From Kuschelorhynchus macadamiae (lineage: Eukaryota > Arthropoda > Insecta > Coleoptera > Curculionidae), in the NCBI GenBank assembly GCA_030620095.1, contig JAUTXW010000588.1, positions 486,501 through 550,500 on the forward strand: 64,000 nucleotides of DNA. Reading direction: 5' to 3'. How positions within the stretch are numbered: the first letter of the stretch is position 1; each line of letters opens with the position of its first letter. The notes under the pieces are model-generated. The model was not told where the DNA came from, searched no databases, and saw only the letters and a list, made by a program, of their open reading frames with translations. Below, piece by piece: positions 53,300-64,000 of this stretch. The position numbers and the translations under genes were made by a program.

Positions 53300-53860
53300 A
53301 AACTTTTAAGAACCGTGACAAATTTGTGCAATTCGGTCGGTCTGTCTGTTTGCTGCGTATCTAAAAAATTGCTTAGTTTCAAAATTTGAACAAAATTAAG
53401 GACCATAGGGCATGTAACAATATTATGGTAAAAATCCAACATGGCCGAACGGAATGGCGCCCTATTAAAATAAAAAATAATAATCCGTGTAAAAAACTAT
53501 TTACCCAATTGACCTGAAACATTGCAAGTGTGATATGTGGAAGAAATAGTAAAATTTTAGTATGAATCCAAGATGGCGGCCTAATAGTGTTTAAAAAATC
53601 AGTCTGACAAACTATATCGGTTGATTTTAAATTCTGCACAAAAATCAAATGTGATATTGGTATGAATTGGTGAAATTTTGGTATGAATTCAAGGTGGCGA
53701 AATAAAATGGCGGCCAAATAAAATGTTTAAAAATAAGTGTAAAAAACTACTTATTCAACTGATTTAAAATTTTGTACAAAATTCAAGTGTAATACAGGGT
53801 TCAAATTTTAGAAATTTGGTACGGCGCAACAAAATGGCGGCCTAATAAACTGCAGTAAAC
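53300..53860 (-). repeat. Inverted copies of the 11-13 kb repeat family
   Basis: On the minus strand it carries GCCGCCATTTTGTTGCGCCG, GCCGCCATCTTGGATTCATA, CCGCCATTTTATTTCGCCAC and the ACAGACAGACCGACC-like unit near 53345. At least three units lie in the orientation opposite to the field at 10930-12935. Confidence 0.78.
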
Positions 53861-54539
53861 TTAGTATAATCTAAAGTTTTATTCCTCCCCTTTCTAAACT
53901 CCTGCTAATTTCTGAACTGAAATGTTGAACAAATTGTACAGCCTATTTTATATTTAAATAAAAAAATTAATGCCCAACATCAGTCCGGTCAACTCGTGAG
54001 CTAGTAGACATACCGAGATATTCTTTGATAAAAATTGCTTTTTACACGTTGTGAGGAACTTGATACATTCAAGACAATTTAGGTAAATAAAAATAATATA
54101 TTTGCATCTTTGTTCTTATTTTGCAGATGCAGAAGTACTATTGCTTGCATCAAAGGTTTTTACAATATTCCGTTTTCACGTAATTTTTTACCCGATGAAC
54201 AAACGATATTTTTTATTTTATTGTATCGCCATATTTTCCTAAATATATGTCCGCAACAATTCGGCCATATCCCTAGGCACCAGTGATCACGCGACGCGAA
54301 AACAATGTGACAGAAATAGATCAAAGGATTTGCTGAGGAGTGGACCTTCTAGTTTATTTCTAGTAAGATATTATAATAGTGCATTTTTGAAGTAGTTATT
54401 CACTGGTAACATATATACTTTTCCTTCCTGACAGGATGATGTACGCAATAGCGAACGCATATACTGTTCAATATAACATCGTGTAAATAGTTAAAATTGG
54501 CGATATTCTACCATTTTTAACATTTTTTCAATATGCTTG
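53861..54539. other. Stretch without recognised gene
   Basis: No protein family or element boundary recognised. Confidence 0.5.
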
Positions 54540-54690
54540 CTATAGCACCACTCCGATAACATCCCGAATATTCCTTGAAAATTTGATCCAAATTGGTCAA
54601 ACCATCGCGGAGTAATCGATATACATACAGAATAAACATAGGATCGAATTGATAACCTCCTACTTTTTTGAACGCGGTTAAAAAATCGGT
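54540..54690 (+). repeat. Probable LINE 3'-end type repeat
   Basis: Contains ATTTGATCCAAATTGGTCAA, ACCATCGCGGAGTAATCGAT and AATTGATAACCTCCTACTTT followed by TTTTGAACGCGGTTAAAAA. The last part resembles repeat tails common in insect genomes, often linked to RTE-type elements. The family assignment is from memory only. Confidence 0.35.
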
Positions 54691-54709
54691 AAATTGTCTT
54701 TATCTGGAA

Positions 54710-55060
54710 ATCAACTAGTTATGAATCGTTTCTTTTGTTTGGAAAGTGAAGCATGATCGGTTTAGTTCAGCATGTAGTTATTGAGTAATAAGTACAACAC
54801 ATACAAATTATGTTATATTATATATATTATGTAATAAAACAATCTGTAAATACCCTTGTAATGAATTCCTCCATTTATTCAGGTAATTAATAATAACATA
54901 ATTTGAACACTGTACATACATACTAAATAACTTCGTGCTGAACTGAACTGGGTCATGCTTCACTTCTCTTGATAAAACGAAGGGTTCATTTCGAATTTCA
55001 TAACTACAACACAACAAACTTGCTTCGATTCGTCCACACAGGCTGAGATTGCAAAAGTTT
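54710..55060. repeat. Small inverted repeat
   Basis: Left GTGAAGCATGATCGGTTTAG, TTCAGCATGTAGTTATTGAG faces right TGCTGAACTGAACTGGGTCA and TGCTTCAC. Arms of about 90 bp surround AT-rich sequence with ATTATGTTATA. It makes a chance-looking 91-codon minus-strand frame that is not called a gene. Confidence 0.65.
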
Positions 55061-55789
55061 ATGATAAAATAATGCACTTCCACTTAATTTATATAACGAG
55101 CTCACCAGAGCTACAAGGAAGTTGCGATTTATTGAATTTAAATAAATTATTTAAGGCTACATTGCTACGACATGCCTTCTATTCCACCCAGAAATACTTG
55201 ATCACACCCTGTTTAGTGTTTATAAATCTAAATAATAAAACACAGCTAGTATTAAGTATTTGCTTGCTATTTACATGTTATTTGTAAGGTTTTATTGACT
55301 TTTTATAATTGAACAATTTTTACATTTTTATTTTATTCATGTATACGGCAGCCCGCGTGTGGCTGCAAGTTCCCATCGAGCGCTTCCTCAGGTAGCAGAT
55401 CGGGAAATGCCTCCAAGATACGGGTGGAACCGAGGAAATCAAATACTCGGGGCGGACCAAAAACTAGCACCAGTGAAGGGTAGTAGTTTCATCAAAACCA
55501 TACTGCAGCGCGAAAAGAAAGACTGCGAAGTGATAGACTAATGATAAGCGAAAGGCGAAGCTAAAGCAGAAATGTTTTCCGTGCTGCGGTACAAAAAAAG
55601 AAACGGAAGTCTTATTGTCCTATTTTCTTTCGACACCATCCTTACGGCAGCCAAAATGAAAACACGCTCCTCAGACTGGGGCACATCTTAGATGGGTGCT
55701 AAGAATCCCCCCGTCGTCTACCATTGAGAGTAATGGGAAAATCTGCGATTTTAGTAATAATAAATTTTGTTAAAAAAAAAACTAAAAAA
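55061..55789. other. Stretch with a GC-richer block, unassigned
   Basis: At 55345-55700 the base composition is richer in GC (CAGCCCGCGTGTGGCTGCAA, CAAATACTCGGGGCGGACCA). It lies upstream of the RTE-like endonuclease and could be its 5' region, but no protein motif confirms this. A 60-codon frame at 55359-55541 is not recognised. Confidence 0.35.
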
Positions 55790-55863
55790 GCCATTCACCT
55801 GAACGAGAATTCAAACACATCTGATCTAAAGTCGAGAATCCTACAGCTGAGCTAGAAAACTCA
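55790..55863 (-). ncRNA. tRNA-like sequence (SINE head or tRNA pseudogene)
   Basis: On the minus strand, an A-box-like TAGCTCAGCTGTAGGATTCT and, 36 bases on, a B-box-like GTTTGAATTCTCG are spaced as in tRNA genes, with an anticodon-arm-like CTCGACTTTAGATCAGAT between. Stems are imperfect and there is no proper acceptor stem, so it is not a functional tRNA. An A/T-rich tail follows on the minus strand, as in SINEs. Confidence 0.5.
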
Positions 55864-56059
55864 CAATGAACGTTTCACAAAACTTGTTTATAGCGAGTGA
55901 TTGCTGCCCAGAATACGATTGAAATTCACGATGGTGTGCTGAATCAGATATTACATTGAAAATTGCCGGCGTTTTTGTGTTGTAAGTTTGTATTTAGTAA
56001 AATCTCGGCCCGGTTCCGGAAAACTAAAAACAAATAAAGAATACATTTATTACTAAGGT

Positions 56060-56570
56060 GGCTCAGAAGCACAAAACAGATATAGAATAGCCATACTACT
56101 CTCAGATGAAATCTCCAAAAATCAGTTGTGGCCTATGTACCTCTCAGCGATCGAGTTATGTTTGTAAAATTGCAAACAACGCACCGAATTATAAAAATAA
56201 CCCAGATTTATGCCCCAACGAGTGAAAAAACAGATGCAGAAATAGAAGAATTCTATAATAGTGTTAAAGCTATGAGTCTCACAAAGAACGAAGAATTGAT
56301 AATGGTGACTGGGGATTTTAATGCCAAAATTGGATCAGGTACTGAACGAAACATCGTTGGAGTTCATGATCTTGGTGAAACGACCTCCCGCGGAGGCAGA
56401 CTTGTTAAATTTAGCACCAAGAATAACCTCGTTGTTATACGAATACCTTTTTTAAACTACACCCCATATACATGGAGATCGCCCGCCAATTGTTACCGGA
56501 AAGTTGTAAGGCACCAAATCGGCTTTATATTGGCTGACGATACTCTCAAGAAATATTTCAAATAGTAATA
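56060..56570 (+). pseudogene. RTE-like LINE endonuclease domain
   Basis: The frame from 56128 reads VAYVPLSDRVMFVKLQ-like sequence, then HRIIKITQIYAPTSEKTDAE, EEFYNSVKAM, MVTGDFNAKIGSGTERNIVG, HDLGETTSRGGRLVKFSTKN and YTPYTWRSP, with RHQIGFILADD in place of RNQIDYILV. YAPT...GDFNAKxG is the APE-like endonuclease of RTE LINEs (annotated in insects as craniofacial development protein 2-like). Catalytic aspartate in GDFNAK is kept; that of the QIDYI box is changed to glycine. The upstream frame near 56070-56125 (RIAILLSDEISK) belongs to it, with a frameshift. It would nick the target DNA. Confidence 0.82.
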
Positions 56571-57740
56571 GACTTTAGGACAAAATGCTTCAAGAGACTA
56601 AAAAGAAAAAAAATGACAAAGAATATAGACATCGAAAGGCAAACATGAAAACTAAATTTGATGAAAAAATGAAGATGATTGAAAGATCTGTACAAGCAGA
56701 GGTAGAAACAACCTGAAATGGAATAAAAGACATAATAATAAGTATACATGAAAATGACATTGGGTTTAGAAAGACTAACAGGAAACAAGACTGGATGACA
56801 ACGGTGATTCTTGAACTTATGACCGAGAGAAGAAAGGAATATAGAGAGCGAGAACAAGACCATCAAAAACACGTGTAGTAAGGCAAAAGAGCAATGGATG
56901 TCAGACAAATGGAAGGAAATAGAACCATTCCAGTACATAACAAAGTCAAAGAAATGAGAGATATAATAAGGAAATATTCCAACAATGAAATAAGTGGGAG
57001 TAGGAGCTAAGCTTAGATGGAAGAAGTTCGTTGAAGGCTTTTTTCACGATGATCGATCAGACCGTCCATCACCAGTAGAAGTAATAAAGATACAAAAACA
57101 AGCTAAAGTTACGGGACTAGATAAAATTATGCCGAAGTCCTAAAAGCAATAGTAAAACACGAAGGAGTAGGCCTGGATATCGTAACTTCACTCTTCAATG
57201 CAATTTAGAGTTCTGGGAAAATACCTTCTGATTGGCTGAAGTCTACATTTATAACATTGCTGAAAAAACTAGTTCCTCTCGATGACTATCCCATGACAAG
57301 TCTTATGTGTCATGTACTAAAAGTATTTCTAAGAAATTTCCATGGGCGAATTTCAAAATTTATATAAGCCTGCCTAATTGTAACTGTATGTGATAATCTA
57401 AGTGTTGTATTGTGATATATTAATTTGTGTGATATCAAGTACATTTTACAATACTTAATTGTTTTATTTATCATTATTTTATCTATTGTGACTTTTTAAT
57501 TGACGTATGAAATTTTGTTGTAAGATTTTTTATCATGAATAAATTCTATTGCTTCTATTGAATTATCAGAGATTATCACAGAGAGAAAAATTCTGGGGAG
57601 ATCTGTCGGAAAACGCCAGAATTCATGGTTGGAAGAATTGAGATGGTTTCAATGTACATCGACAGACATTTTTTGGACAGCAGTTTCCAAAACTATGATA
57701 GCCATTTGGAACTTCCGACAGGAGGCAGCGCACTAAGAGG
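56571..57740 (+). pseudogene. RTE-like LINE linker, partial RT and C-terminus with internal loss
   Basis: The linker includes MIERSVQAEVETT, a stop, then GFRKTNRKQDWMTTVILELM and TERRKEY. A RT start is found near 57130-57365 with EVLKAIVKHEGVGLDIVTSL, SSGKIPSDWLKSTFITLLKK and HVLKVFLRNFHGRISKF. The catalytic core is missing. A ~190 bp AT-rich piece ending AATAAATTCTATTGCTTCTA follows, perhaps the tail of a small insertion. The RTE C-terminus resumes at about 57570-57740: ILGRSVGKRQNSWLEELRWF and AVSKTMIAIWNFRQ. At least four stops or frame changes. Dead. Confidence 0.75.
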
Positions 57741-58441
57741 ATACATTTCTTTCATGCAGACGATTGTAAAAAGTTAATACCATGAACTATTTCATATATC
57801 ATAACGCAGGGAAGTTTCAGTTAAAGTCAATTTACCCATGTTTTAAATTTTTTCAAATTCTATTATTGTATGAATTTTTTTGTTAGATAATGGAAGTTAC
57901 CATATTAATCAAACTTACTGACTTCCATGAACTAAGAAAAAATTATTCAATAAATTGAATTTGAACAAAGTTTAAAACACGCAGTTTGTCTTATATAAAC
58001 ATATTTTGTCTGTAAATACATAAGATATATTTCTAGCGTCTAAGGGTTTTATCATAATCATTCCAAATCTAATAATAGCAATCAACAACAACTACAATCT
58101 AAACTTGTGTAGTTCGTTAAGTAACGAGGAAAAATAACAGTTCTCACCAAGGAACTAAATGAACTAGCCAGCATTTTAAAACGAGTTAATTTAAAATAAA
58201 CTAGACTTCAGTCGAATACTGACCCAACTGATACACTCTTATCAGTTGGGTCAGTATTTAAAAAGAATTATGTCCAGTTCATATTCATGCTTGTGGAAGT
58301 AAACTAGATGACGAAGTGAAATCAATCGTGTTATGAATAACTATCCTGATTATATCTTATAAAAATATTTTGTAATTTTGTAACAATTTTTATTATGTCT
58401 TTTTAACATGGTTTTCGTCATAAGGTGTGAAATTTATCGCT
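57741..58441. other. Stretch without recognised gene
   Basis: AT-rich. Includes a hairpin of two facing copies around TACTGACCCAACTGAT (58216) and ATCAGTTGGGTCAGTA (58240). Confidence 0.5.
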
Positions 58442-59102
58442 ACGCTAACGTGAACGAACTTTCTAAATTTTGGTTCACGCGAAACCACGTCATTAACGTT
58501 CACGCTAACTAATATAAGCTATTTATATGTTTTTCGTCGAGAAGCTTGGTAGTAGTGGTAGGGTTCTTAGCCCCTGTCGTATAGCTTGTGAGTTTGAATC
58601 CGGACAAAGACAATTTTTTTTTAAACAAAATTTATAAATAATAAAAATTGTCTTGTCTTGTTCTGCTTGATGGCGTTGCTTCTAGGCAATTGTCAGCTCA
58701 ATTTAATAAACATTTGAATTCTTTCTTTCTTTCTCTTCAGTTTAACGGCCTTGAGCTGCCTAGGCTATACGGCCGATGTGGTAGCTATATTTTCAATTTT
58801 GTTTGTTTTCTTTGGTACTATCTTTCAATATCTTTTTAATGCTCTTGGCTTCCACTAGATGCCCCTTGAGAGTACTACTGGTCGCACACATATTTTCTTA
58901 AAATTAGGTTAGGTTCGCTGTAAAGAAAGCGAGCCAACCGAATTCCGAGTCTATATTAAAACAAGCATTTTTTTAACAAAATCTATACTGTTAAGTATAG
59001 ATCCCCCGTTAGATTAGTAAAAGTTTGTCAAAAAAAAACAGTCATTTACACGTTTCCCTTATTTAACGGGAACCGACTCCGACAATTCGTTCACGTTAGC
59101 GT
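58442..59102. mobile_element. Possible ~660 bp MITE with 17 bp inverted ends
   Basis: ACGCTAACGTGAACGAA at 58442-58458 is the exact reverse complement of 59086-59102. A third related piece, ACGTTCACGCTAACTA, lies at 58495. No coding sequence inside, but a tRNA-like head is at 58541. The target duplication is not clear, so element status is inferred from the inverted ends only. Confidence 0.5.
58541..58612 (+). ncRNA. tRNA-like sequence (SINE head or tRNA pseudogene)
   Basis: A-box-like AGCTTGGTAGTAGTGGTAGG, then B-box-like GTGAGTTTGAATCCGG about 30 bases later, followed by an (A/T)-rich tail CAATTTTTTTTTAAAC. Spacing suits an RNA polymerase III promoter. No complete cloverleaf could be drawn. 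Its B-box end resembles the copy at 55790-55863. Confidence 0.45.
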
Positions 59103-59805
59103 GGAAGGGGCAACTGCCGAAATTTATTATATTTATTAAGTTAGGAAAAATATTGGCTATGTGACCAGAAAGGCATCAAATATATATTTTTTAAACTGCA
59201 GACAATAAATAATTCAAATTTAATTTAAAATGAACCGTTAAGCACACCATTACCACGGAACACACTATAGCGTAGTAGTGTTGGAACTAGCCCTTAAAAT
59301 AAATTGCTAACATACCTATATCAACTATACCTATTAGGGACTTTATACAATCCGATAATATATATTAAGTTTCTTCTTATTTTAATTCATGCAGGTGTGA
59401 TAAGCCAGAAAATATTATGTTTGAAACAGGCTTTTATAAGCTGTCAAAAATAAAAACATTCTTACAAGTCTCATTTATTTTTATCTTATAATTACTTACA
59501 AACAATATCTTTATTGTTTGTAAGTTATGGTTTGTTAGAATGCATTGGTTTTTTAAAGTAAATCTTGGACTACTCTCTGTAATATATTACCCTTAACCAC
59601 TTGACCATTTTAAATGCAATAACTGCAGGTTTAAAGTCATGTTGCCTAAAGTCTCATTTTTTTCACCCTTGTAAAATAAACCATTTCTAACAAAATGGAA
59701 CCCATTGGGTGTTATATTACTGTTACTGTTATTTGTACATTCATAATTTCCATTGTTATATAATGACTAAAACATCCAGAAACGCAATAACACAAATACA
59801 TACAA
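59103..59805. other. Stretch without recognised gene
   Basis: Contains an inverted pair ACTTACAAACAATATCTTTA / TTGTTTGTAAGT at about 59492-59525 that could form a hairpin. Nothing else recognised. Confidence 0.45.
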
Positions 59806-60225
59806 TTATTGTCGGCAACTTAATATACATATAAGTGATACACTTATCTCCAAAAAACTCTTAAAGTAAAAATATTCATTGTAGATACAAGAGGTATGAA
59901 TATAAATTACTAGTTTGTCAAAAAAATATTTTGCAAAGATCATATAACTCTTAATTAAATACCTATATAATTTTAAATTATTATACTTAAATGTTTTAGA
60001 ACTATTCACAAAATTTTCACATACAGGGCGAAACAACCAAGACGGATTGAAGAAACGTGATATTTTTTTCTTTTCAAATTCATTTACTGCTGTTAAACCG
60101 AAAGATCTAATAAGGAACGGATAAACGATATCCAGAAACTGATTGGTAAATAAACTATAAATATCATACTTATTCCTTTTTATTTCCACCGCCACCCGAA
60201 TATCTGACTGTGTGGATTGATACAT
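59806..60225 (-). CDS. 139-codon open frame, unrecognised
   Basis: Long for such AT-rich DNA. It begins MYQSTQSDIRVAVEIKRNKY, followed by DIYSLFTNQFLDIVYPFLIR, SFGLTAVNEFEKKKISRFF and NPSWLFRPVCENFVNSSKTF. The second half becomes tyrosine-, phenylalanine- and isoleucine-rich, as chance AT-rich frames do. The first ~70 residues look more protein-like, without a known domain. There is no clear splice or promoter context. It could be a host exon running past its end or chance. Confidence 0.2.
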   Translation of the reverse strand: MYQSTQSDIRVAVEIKRNKYDIYSLFTNQFLDIVYPFLIRSFGLTAVNEFEKKKISRFFNPSWLFRPVCENFVNSSKTFKYNNLKLYRYLIKSYMIFAKYFFDKLVIYIHTSCIYNEYFYFKSFLEISVSLICILSCRQ

Positions 60226-62189
60226 ATGATGTCACAAGATATACATGTTAAGCCCCGGTTTTTTTAGAGTATTTTGACAAAAAAAAAAAAGATTTTTTTT
60301 TACATTAAGAAAGACTTCAGTGAGGATAAGTAAGAATAGACCTCGATATTCGAAGCGAAAAACTACGCAAGGATGTAACGTAGATCCCCAGTTAGCACAG
60401 AAAACAGTAAAAATATTTTCCGATATCTAAAGCCTTGCTTAAAGTATATAATAATTTCTAATGGTAAAAAAAAATCATAGTCTTCATAAGGCCATAAATA
60501 CTGCAATATCAGAATATCTTTGTTATAAGATCCTAGCCATTTAATTAAAAGACCAATCTGGAACTAGATTATTTTCTCATGGAAAAATAATACATCAAAA
60601 AATAGAAAAAATTTAAAACTACAAAAGGTCTCTATGATGCAGTTTTAGACATAATATGAACAGAATGGAACTTGACACAAAGAGATACATTTTCAGAAAT
60701 TTTTTTAAGACAAATAGTTAATACGTTTTTCGTAAAAAGTATATACTAATACTAATTTTCGCTGCAACTATGGAAAATTTTCCTGTAACACCATTTGTAG
60801 AATATGATAATGTAGTAAGATTTGTTTTTATAAACGTCAAAACAATCTATTATCTGCTCATTTATGTACTAATAATGCTTAACAGCTGATATTATTATAA
60901 GCAGAGATAATTACAAAGGGGCCAATCAGGCCTAGATGTTGTGTCTCTCACCTACCACAGCAGTTGTTTTTCTCTAAATTGCTATTGTAAACAGATACGA
61001 ATTTTCCATTACAGAGCAAAAACCTGTTTCACCTACTCCGGTAATATCAATAGCTGCAACAATTGACCAGGAAAGATTTCCACGGACAGAAGAATGATAG
61101 AATTTGTGTCAATATCAATATGTAAGAAAAACAGGAGACATAATACCAGGGAACTATTTTGTTTTTGGGATCATATGATGACATTAGTGTACCGTAGTTC
61201 TGAAACTGTTGACAAAACAATCGTCACAAACCCATTTTTGCCACCATGGAACATATAAAAATCACTCAAGACATTCCCATTGTCTACTTCACCATGTTAT
61301 TGCTTATTAACTAGTGATGATGCCCATTTTCAAGCCTTATTTTAAAAATATTTTCCTTAGTATGTTGAGTGTTGTGCATAATTATAAAAAATGTAACAAT
61401 GTTTTAATAATATTTATTTCTTCAAAAGCATTGACTTCTTAATTTCAAAACACTAGATTCAAGCCTGATGAACAATATTTTTTTTAAAATAGACAACAAT
61501 TTAAAATCCTAAATCGAGCACAATAATCTAATCTAACTAGCCTTCAAAATGATAATTCGTGCAGCGTTCAGATTACAATATTGCCGCCTCAAACAAAATT
61601 GTACATTTTGAAATAATCATGACTCCAATGTCCTTGAATTAATTTCTCTTTCTCCCATATATTTCTTTTCTCTCCATATAATGTAATAGCAACAGCAGGA
61701 GTTACTAGTTTAATGAAAATACTAAAATGCAAGTACTGTTAGTAGGTTCTTAAAAATTAAAGGGATTTCAACAGTCCAGATACAAAGGACATATATACCC
61801 ACACAAAAATACACGAAATATACCACCAAAGGGAGTGAGGCAGTTTTTTAAATTTTCTGCCTTAAAACATAAAGTCAGATATGTCAAATAAAGTTTATAT
61901 TCTAGATGAAATTGTCTGAATTCAAGTGCAATAAAATTAAAAAATATCAAATGCTGCAGTGTTACAGATGAAACAAAATGTTGATACTGATTGTAACTTA
62001 AAACTTTCATAATATATTAAATATATTTAGTATTATAATTAGGGTTTTGCATTTGAGCGATCAATAACTCTGTGGTCAACTGACTGGTCTTTTAACTAAT
62101 ACCTTGAGCAAATTTTAGTTTAAAGACAAATAATTTTTTTCAAAAGTAAACAACATTAATAATATTTGACTTTGAGATCTAAACCATAG
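60226..62189. other. 2 kb stretch without recognised gene
   Basis: AT-rich with a moderately GC-richer portion at about 60915-61260. No recognised protein, RNA or element ends. Confidence 0.5.
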
Positions 62190-63772
62190 GTAAATGAAGG
62201 GTAGCTTTTGCTACTCACTTTCAGTCTTGCTATTCCACCGTAATTTAGACTTTAGTAAAACTGATCCAATAAGTTATTCAGGAAAGATATTATCAACATT
62301 GTTTTACAGAGGCAGAAATCTTTAATAAATTAAAGGACCTTGATCCTTCCAAGAATGGTGGCCCTGATAGAATTCCTACTATTCTATTGCAATGATGCTG
62401 TGAGTCATTGTCTCAGCCTTTATGTACAATTTTTCAGAGATCCATTAATCTGGGCTCCTTTCCTGAATTTTGGAAGTTTTCTACCCTTCTACCCATTTTC
62501 AAATCTGGTGATAAAAGTGATGTGAAGAACTACAGAGGTATTTCTTTACTTTCACATATACCAAAGCTCTTTGAGGCAATTATCACCGATCATATATTTG
62601 AGTCTTTAAAACACTATATTACGACTATGCAACATGGTTTTTATCGTGGTCGTTCAACAACTACCAATCTTGCAATATTTCAAAATTACTTAGTGACATC
62701 GGTTGAGCAGCAGCAGATCGATGTTATTTACACTGACATATCTAAAGCTTTTGACAGTGTTTGCCATCAGCTTCTGTTATGAAAATTACAGCAAATTGGT
62801 TTTTGTGGAAAATATCTTGAGTTAATCAAATCGAATTTATTTAATCGTCGCCAGCAAGTCAACATATGCGGTTCAGTCTCCAGGGAGATTCTTGTGACAT
62901 CGGGTGTCCCGCAGGGTTCGCATGCGGGTCCACTTCTCTTTCTGCTCTTTATAAATGATATAATATCCTGTTTCGAATTTTCCGAATGTCTTTTATATGC
63001 AGACAACTTAAAATTCTTCTCACCAGTCTCCTAAGACTCCAATCCTCTGCAGTCTGATATGTAAAGGCTCGTCAAATGGTGCAGAACTAATTATCTCTCT
63101 CTTAACATCTCGTAAAGTGTTAAATGTAAAGTGCTCCGTTTTCACAAATATATTAATACCATACCCTCCACCTACTTTATAGATAATGTAAACCTTGAAG
63201 TTGTTAGTTTTTTCACGGACCTAGGTGTTATTTTTGATGAAAATCTTACTTTTAATCTACATATTGATAACATTGTACTTAAGGGTTTTAGATTTCTGGG
63301 TTTTATAAAGCGACATACGAAACACATAACTGATACCAAAGCAATTGGGTGTCTCTATAACTCATTGGTTCGTAGCATTCTAGAATATTGTTGTACAATA
63401 TGGAGTCCATCATACCAGTGCCACATCGACAGAATTGAAAAGGTGCAAAATAGGTTTTCAAAATACCTCTTACATAAATTGCATTTCCCATATCAAGGTC
63501 TGTCATCTAATACTAGAGCTCTTCTTTGCGGCCTTCAAACCCTTGAATTTAGAAGAAAGAAGGCACTTCTGGTCTTTTTGCATAAATTGGTGATTGAGAA
63601 GAACAAGACAATCACAGCTGTTTATTGAAAGGTACCACCGTACAAATTATGGGTTTAGCGCATTTGTTGACCAACTGGTTCAAAATTACAATCGTCACTT
63701 CTCAGTATATGATATTTTCAGACTAAGCACTTTGCAGCTGAAAAGACAGTTAACCGGATTGGTTTTGTAATT
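62190..63772 (+). pseudogene. Jockey/CR1-like LINE reverse transcriptase, broken
   Basis: The fragment starts at about 62200 (FATHFQSCYST) and FTEAEIFNKLKDLDPSKNGG leads into RT. The frame 62408-62782 reads LGSFPEFWKFSTLLPIFKSG, YRGISLLSHIPKLFEAIITD, QHGFYRGRSTTTNLAIFQNY and the catalytic YTDISKAFDSV. After a stop come SGVPQGSHAGPLLFLLFIND and LLYADNLKFFSPVS, where the second aspartate of YADD is asparagine. The frame 63131-63628 holds FTDLGVIFDENLTFNLHIDN, YNSLVRSILEYCCTIWSPSY and QCHIDRIEKVQNRFSKYLLH. A frameshift near 63600 leads to the C-terminus (HFSVYDIFRLSTLQLKRQLT) ending about 63770. No endonuclease upstream; a truncated, inactive copy resembling 43390-44661. Confidence 0.88.
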
Positions 63773-64000
63773 GTAATTTTTGGGCCCATATTGATGTTAG
63801 TTTTTGTTTATGTAGTTGTGTAGTTTTATCATTATTCATGTATTATTTTATTTCAATTGAAAATCTTTCTCACTGGTAATTTTTGTTTGCTGATCTGACA
63901 TATTTTTTTTTAGAGTTACTGACTTCATTATTTACTTATTTGACGTTATTTGCGAATGCGTACCATTTGGAATGTTTAGCATTCTGTAGTGTACGTTTCT
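63773..64000. other. LINE 3' flank, unassigned
   Basis: AT-rich sequence after the LINE coding end; may include its 3' UTR. No poly(A) or repeat tail is clear before the window ends. Confidence 0.4.

Noticed and set aside
56558..56938. 126-codon minus-strand frame as a gene
   Set aside because: Antisense to the RTE-like linker; rich in phenylalanine and serine as expected from the lysine- and glutamate-rich plus strand.

Overview
The window looks like insect nuclear DNA and is almost entirely repetitive. The signs are strong AT-richness, (TA)n microsatellites of up to about 577 bp, R1-clade, jockey/CR1-like and RTE-like non-LTR retrotransposons, ZMYM1-like hAT transposases, Tc1/mariner relatives, foldback elements and GT-AG intron remains. 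A beetle is a reasonable guess, but the sequence does not settle the order. No complete intact gene was found. The best host-gene candidates are a first coding exon with a splice donor (35069-35477, minus), a membrane-protein-like open frame (23604-23979, minus) and the ruins of a SWIM zinc-finger gene that still shows an intron (20303-21104, plus).

Layout. 1-3.9 kb: AT-rich, nothing recognised. 3.9-5.3 kb: dead mariner-like element with terminal inverted repeats. 5.4-6.0 kb: C-terminal tail of a LINE. 6.3-9.5 kb: TA tracts, a repeated ~200 bp module, and a dead hAT transposase between the two module copies. 10.9-13.4 kb: degenerate repeat field and RTE-like reverse transcriptase scraps. 14.6-16.5 kb: ~1.9 kb palindrome. 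17.0-17.5 kb: LINE fragment. 18.7-18.8 kb: GC/CpG-rich island. 20.3-21.1 kb: SWIM-gene remnant. 24.7 kb: possible BEL/Pao gag scrap. 25.25-33.1 kb: a nested stack of (TA)n, a foldback element with a hAT-like MITE inside it, an R1-clade LINE with a minus-strand LINE inside it, then a 577 bp (TA)n. 36-41 kb: small palindromes, a repeat pair and a second dead hAT. 42.9-44.7 kb: LINE RNase H and RT fragments. 45-50 kb: a cluster of (TA)n arrays with a long-TIR mariner-like element and a 1 kb foldback element inserted directly in the TA tracts. 52.8-59.1 kb: LINE/RTE fragments, tRNA-like SINE candidates and a MITE. 62.2-63.8 kb: another LINE.

The most notable pattern is the link between long (TA)n arrays and inverted-repeat elements whose ends read CAGGG or CAGAG (25.4, 46.1 and 48.5 kb; also 14.6 kb, which begins after TATATA). 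The mariner-like member at 46.1-48.4 kb appears to carry an inverted second copy of the start of its own transposase gene. That offers a route by which a coding element could become a foldback element. All transposon genes here look inactive, with stops, frameshifts or lost catalytic residues.
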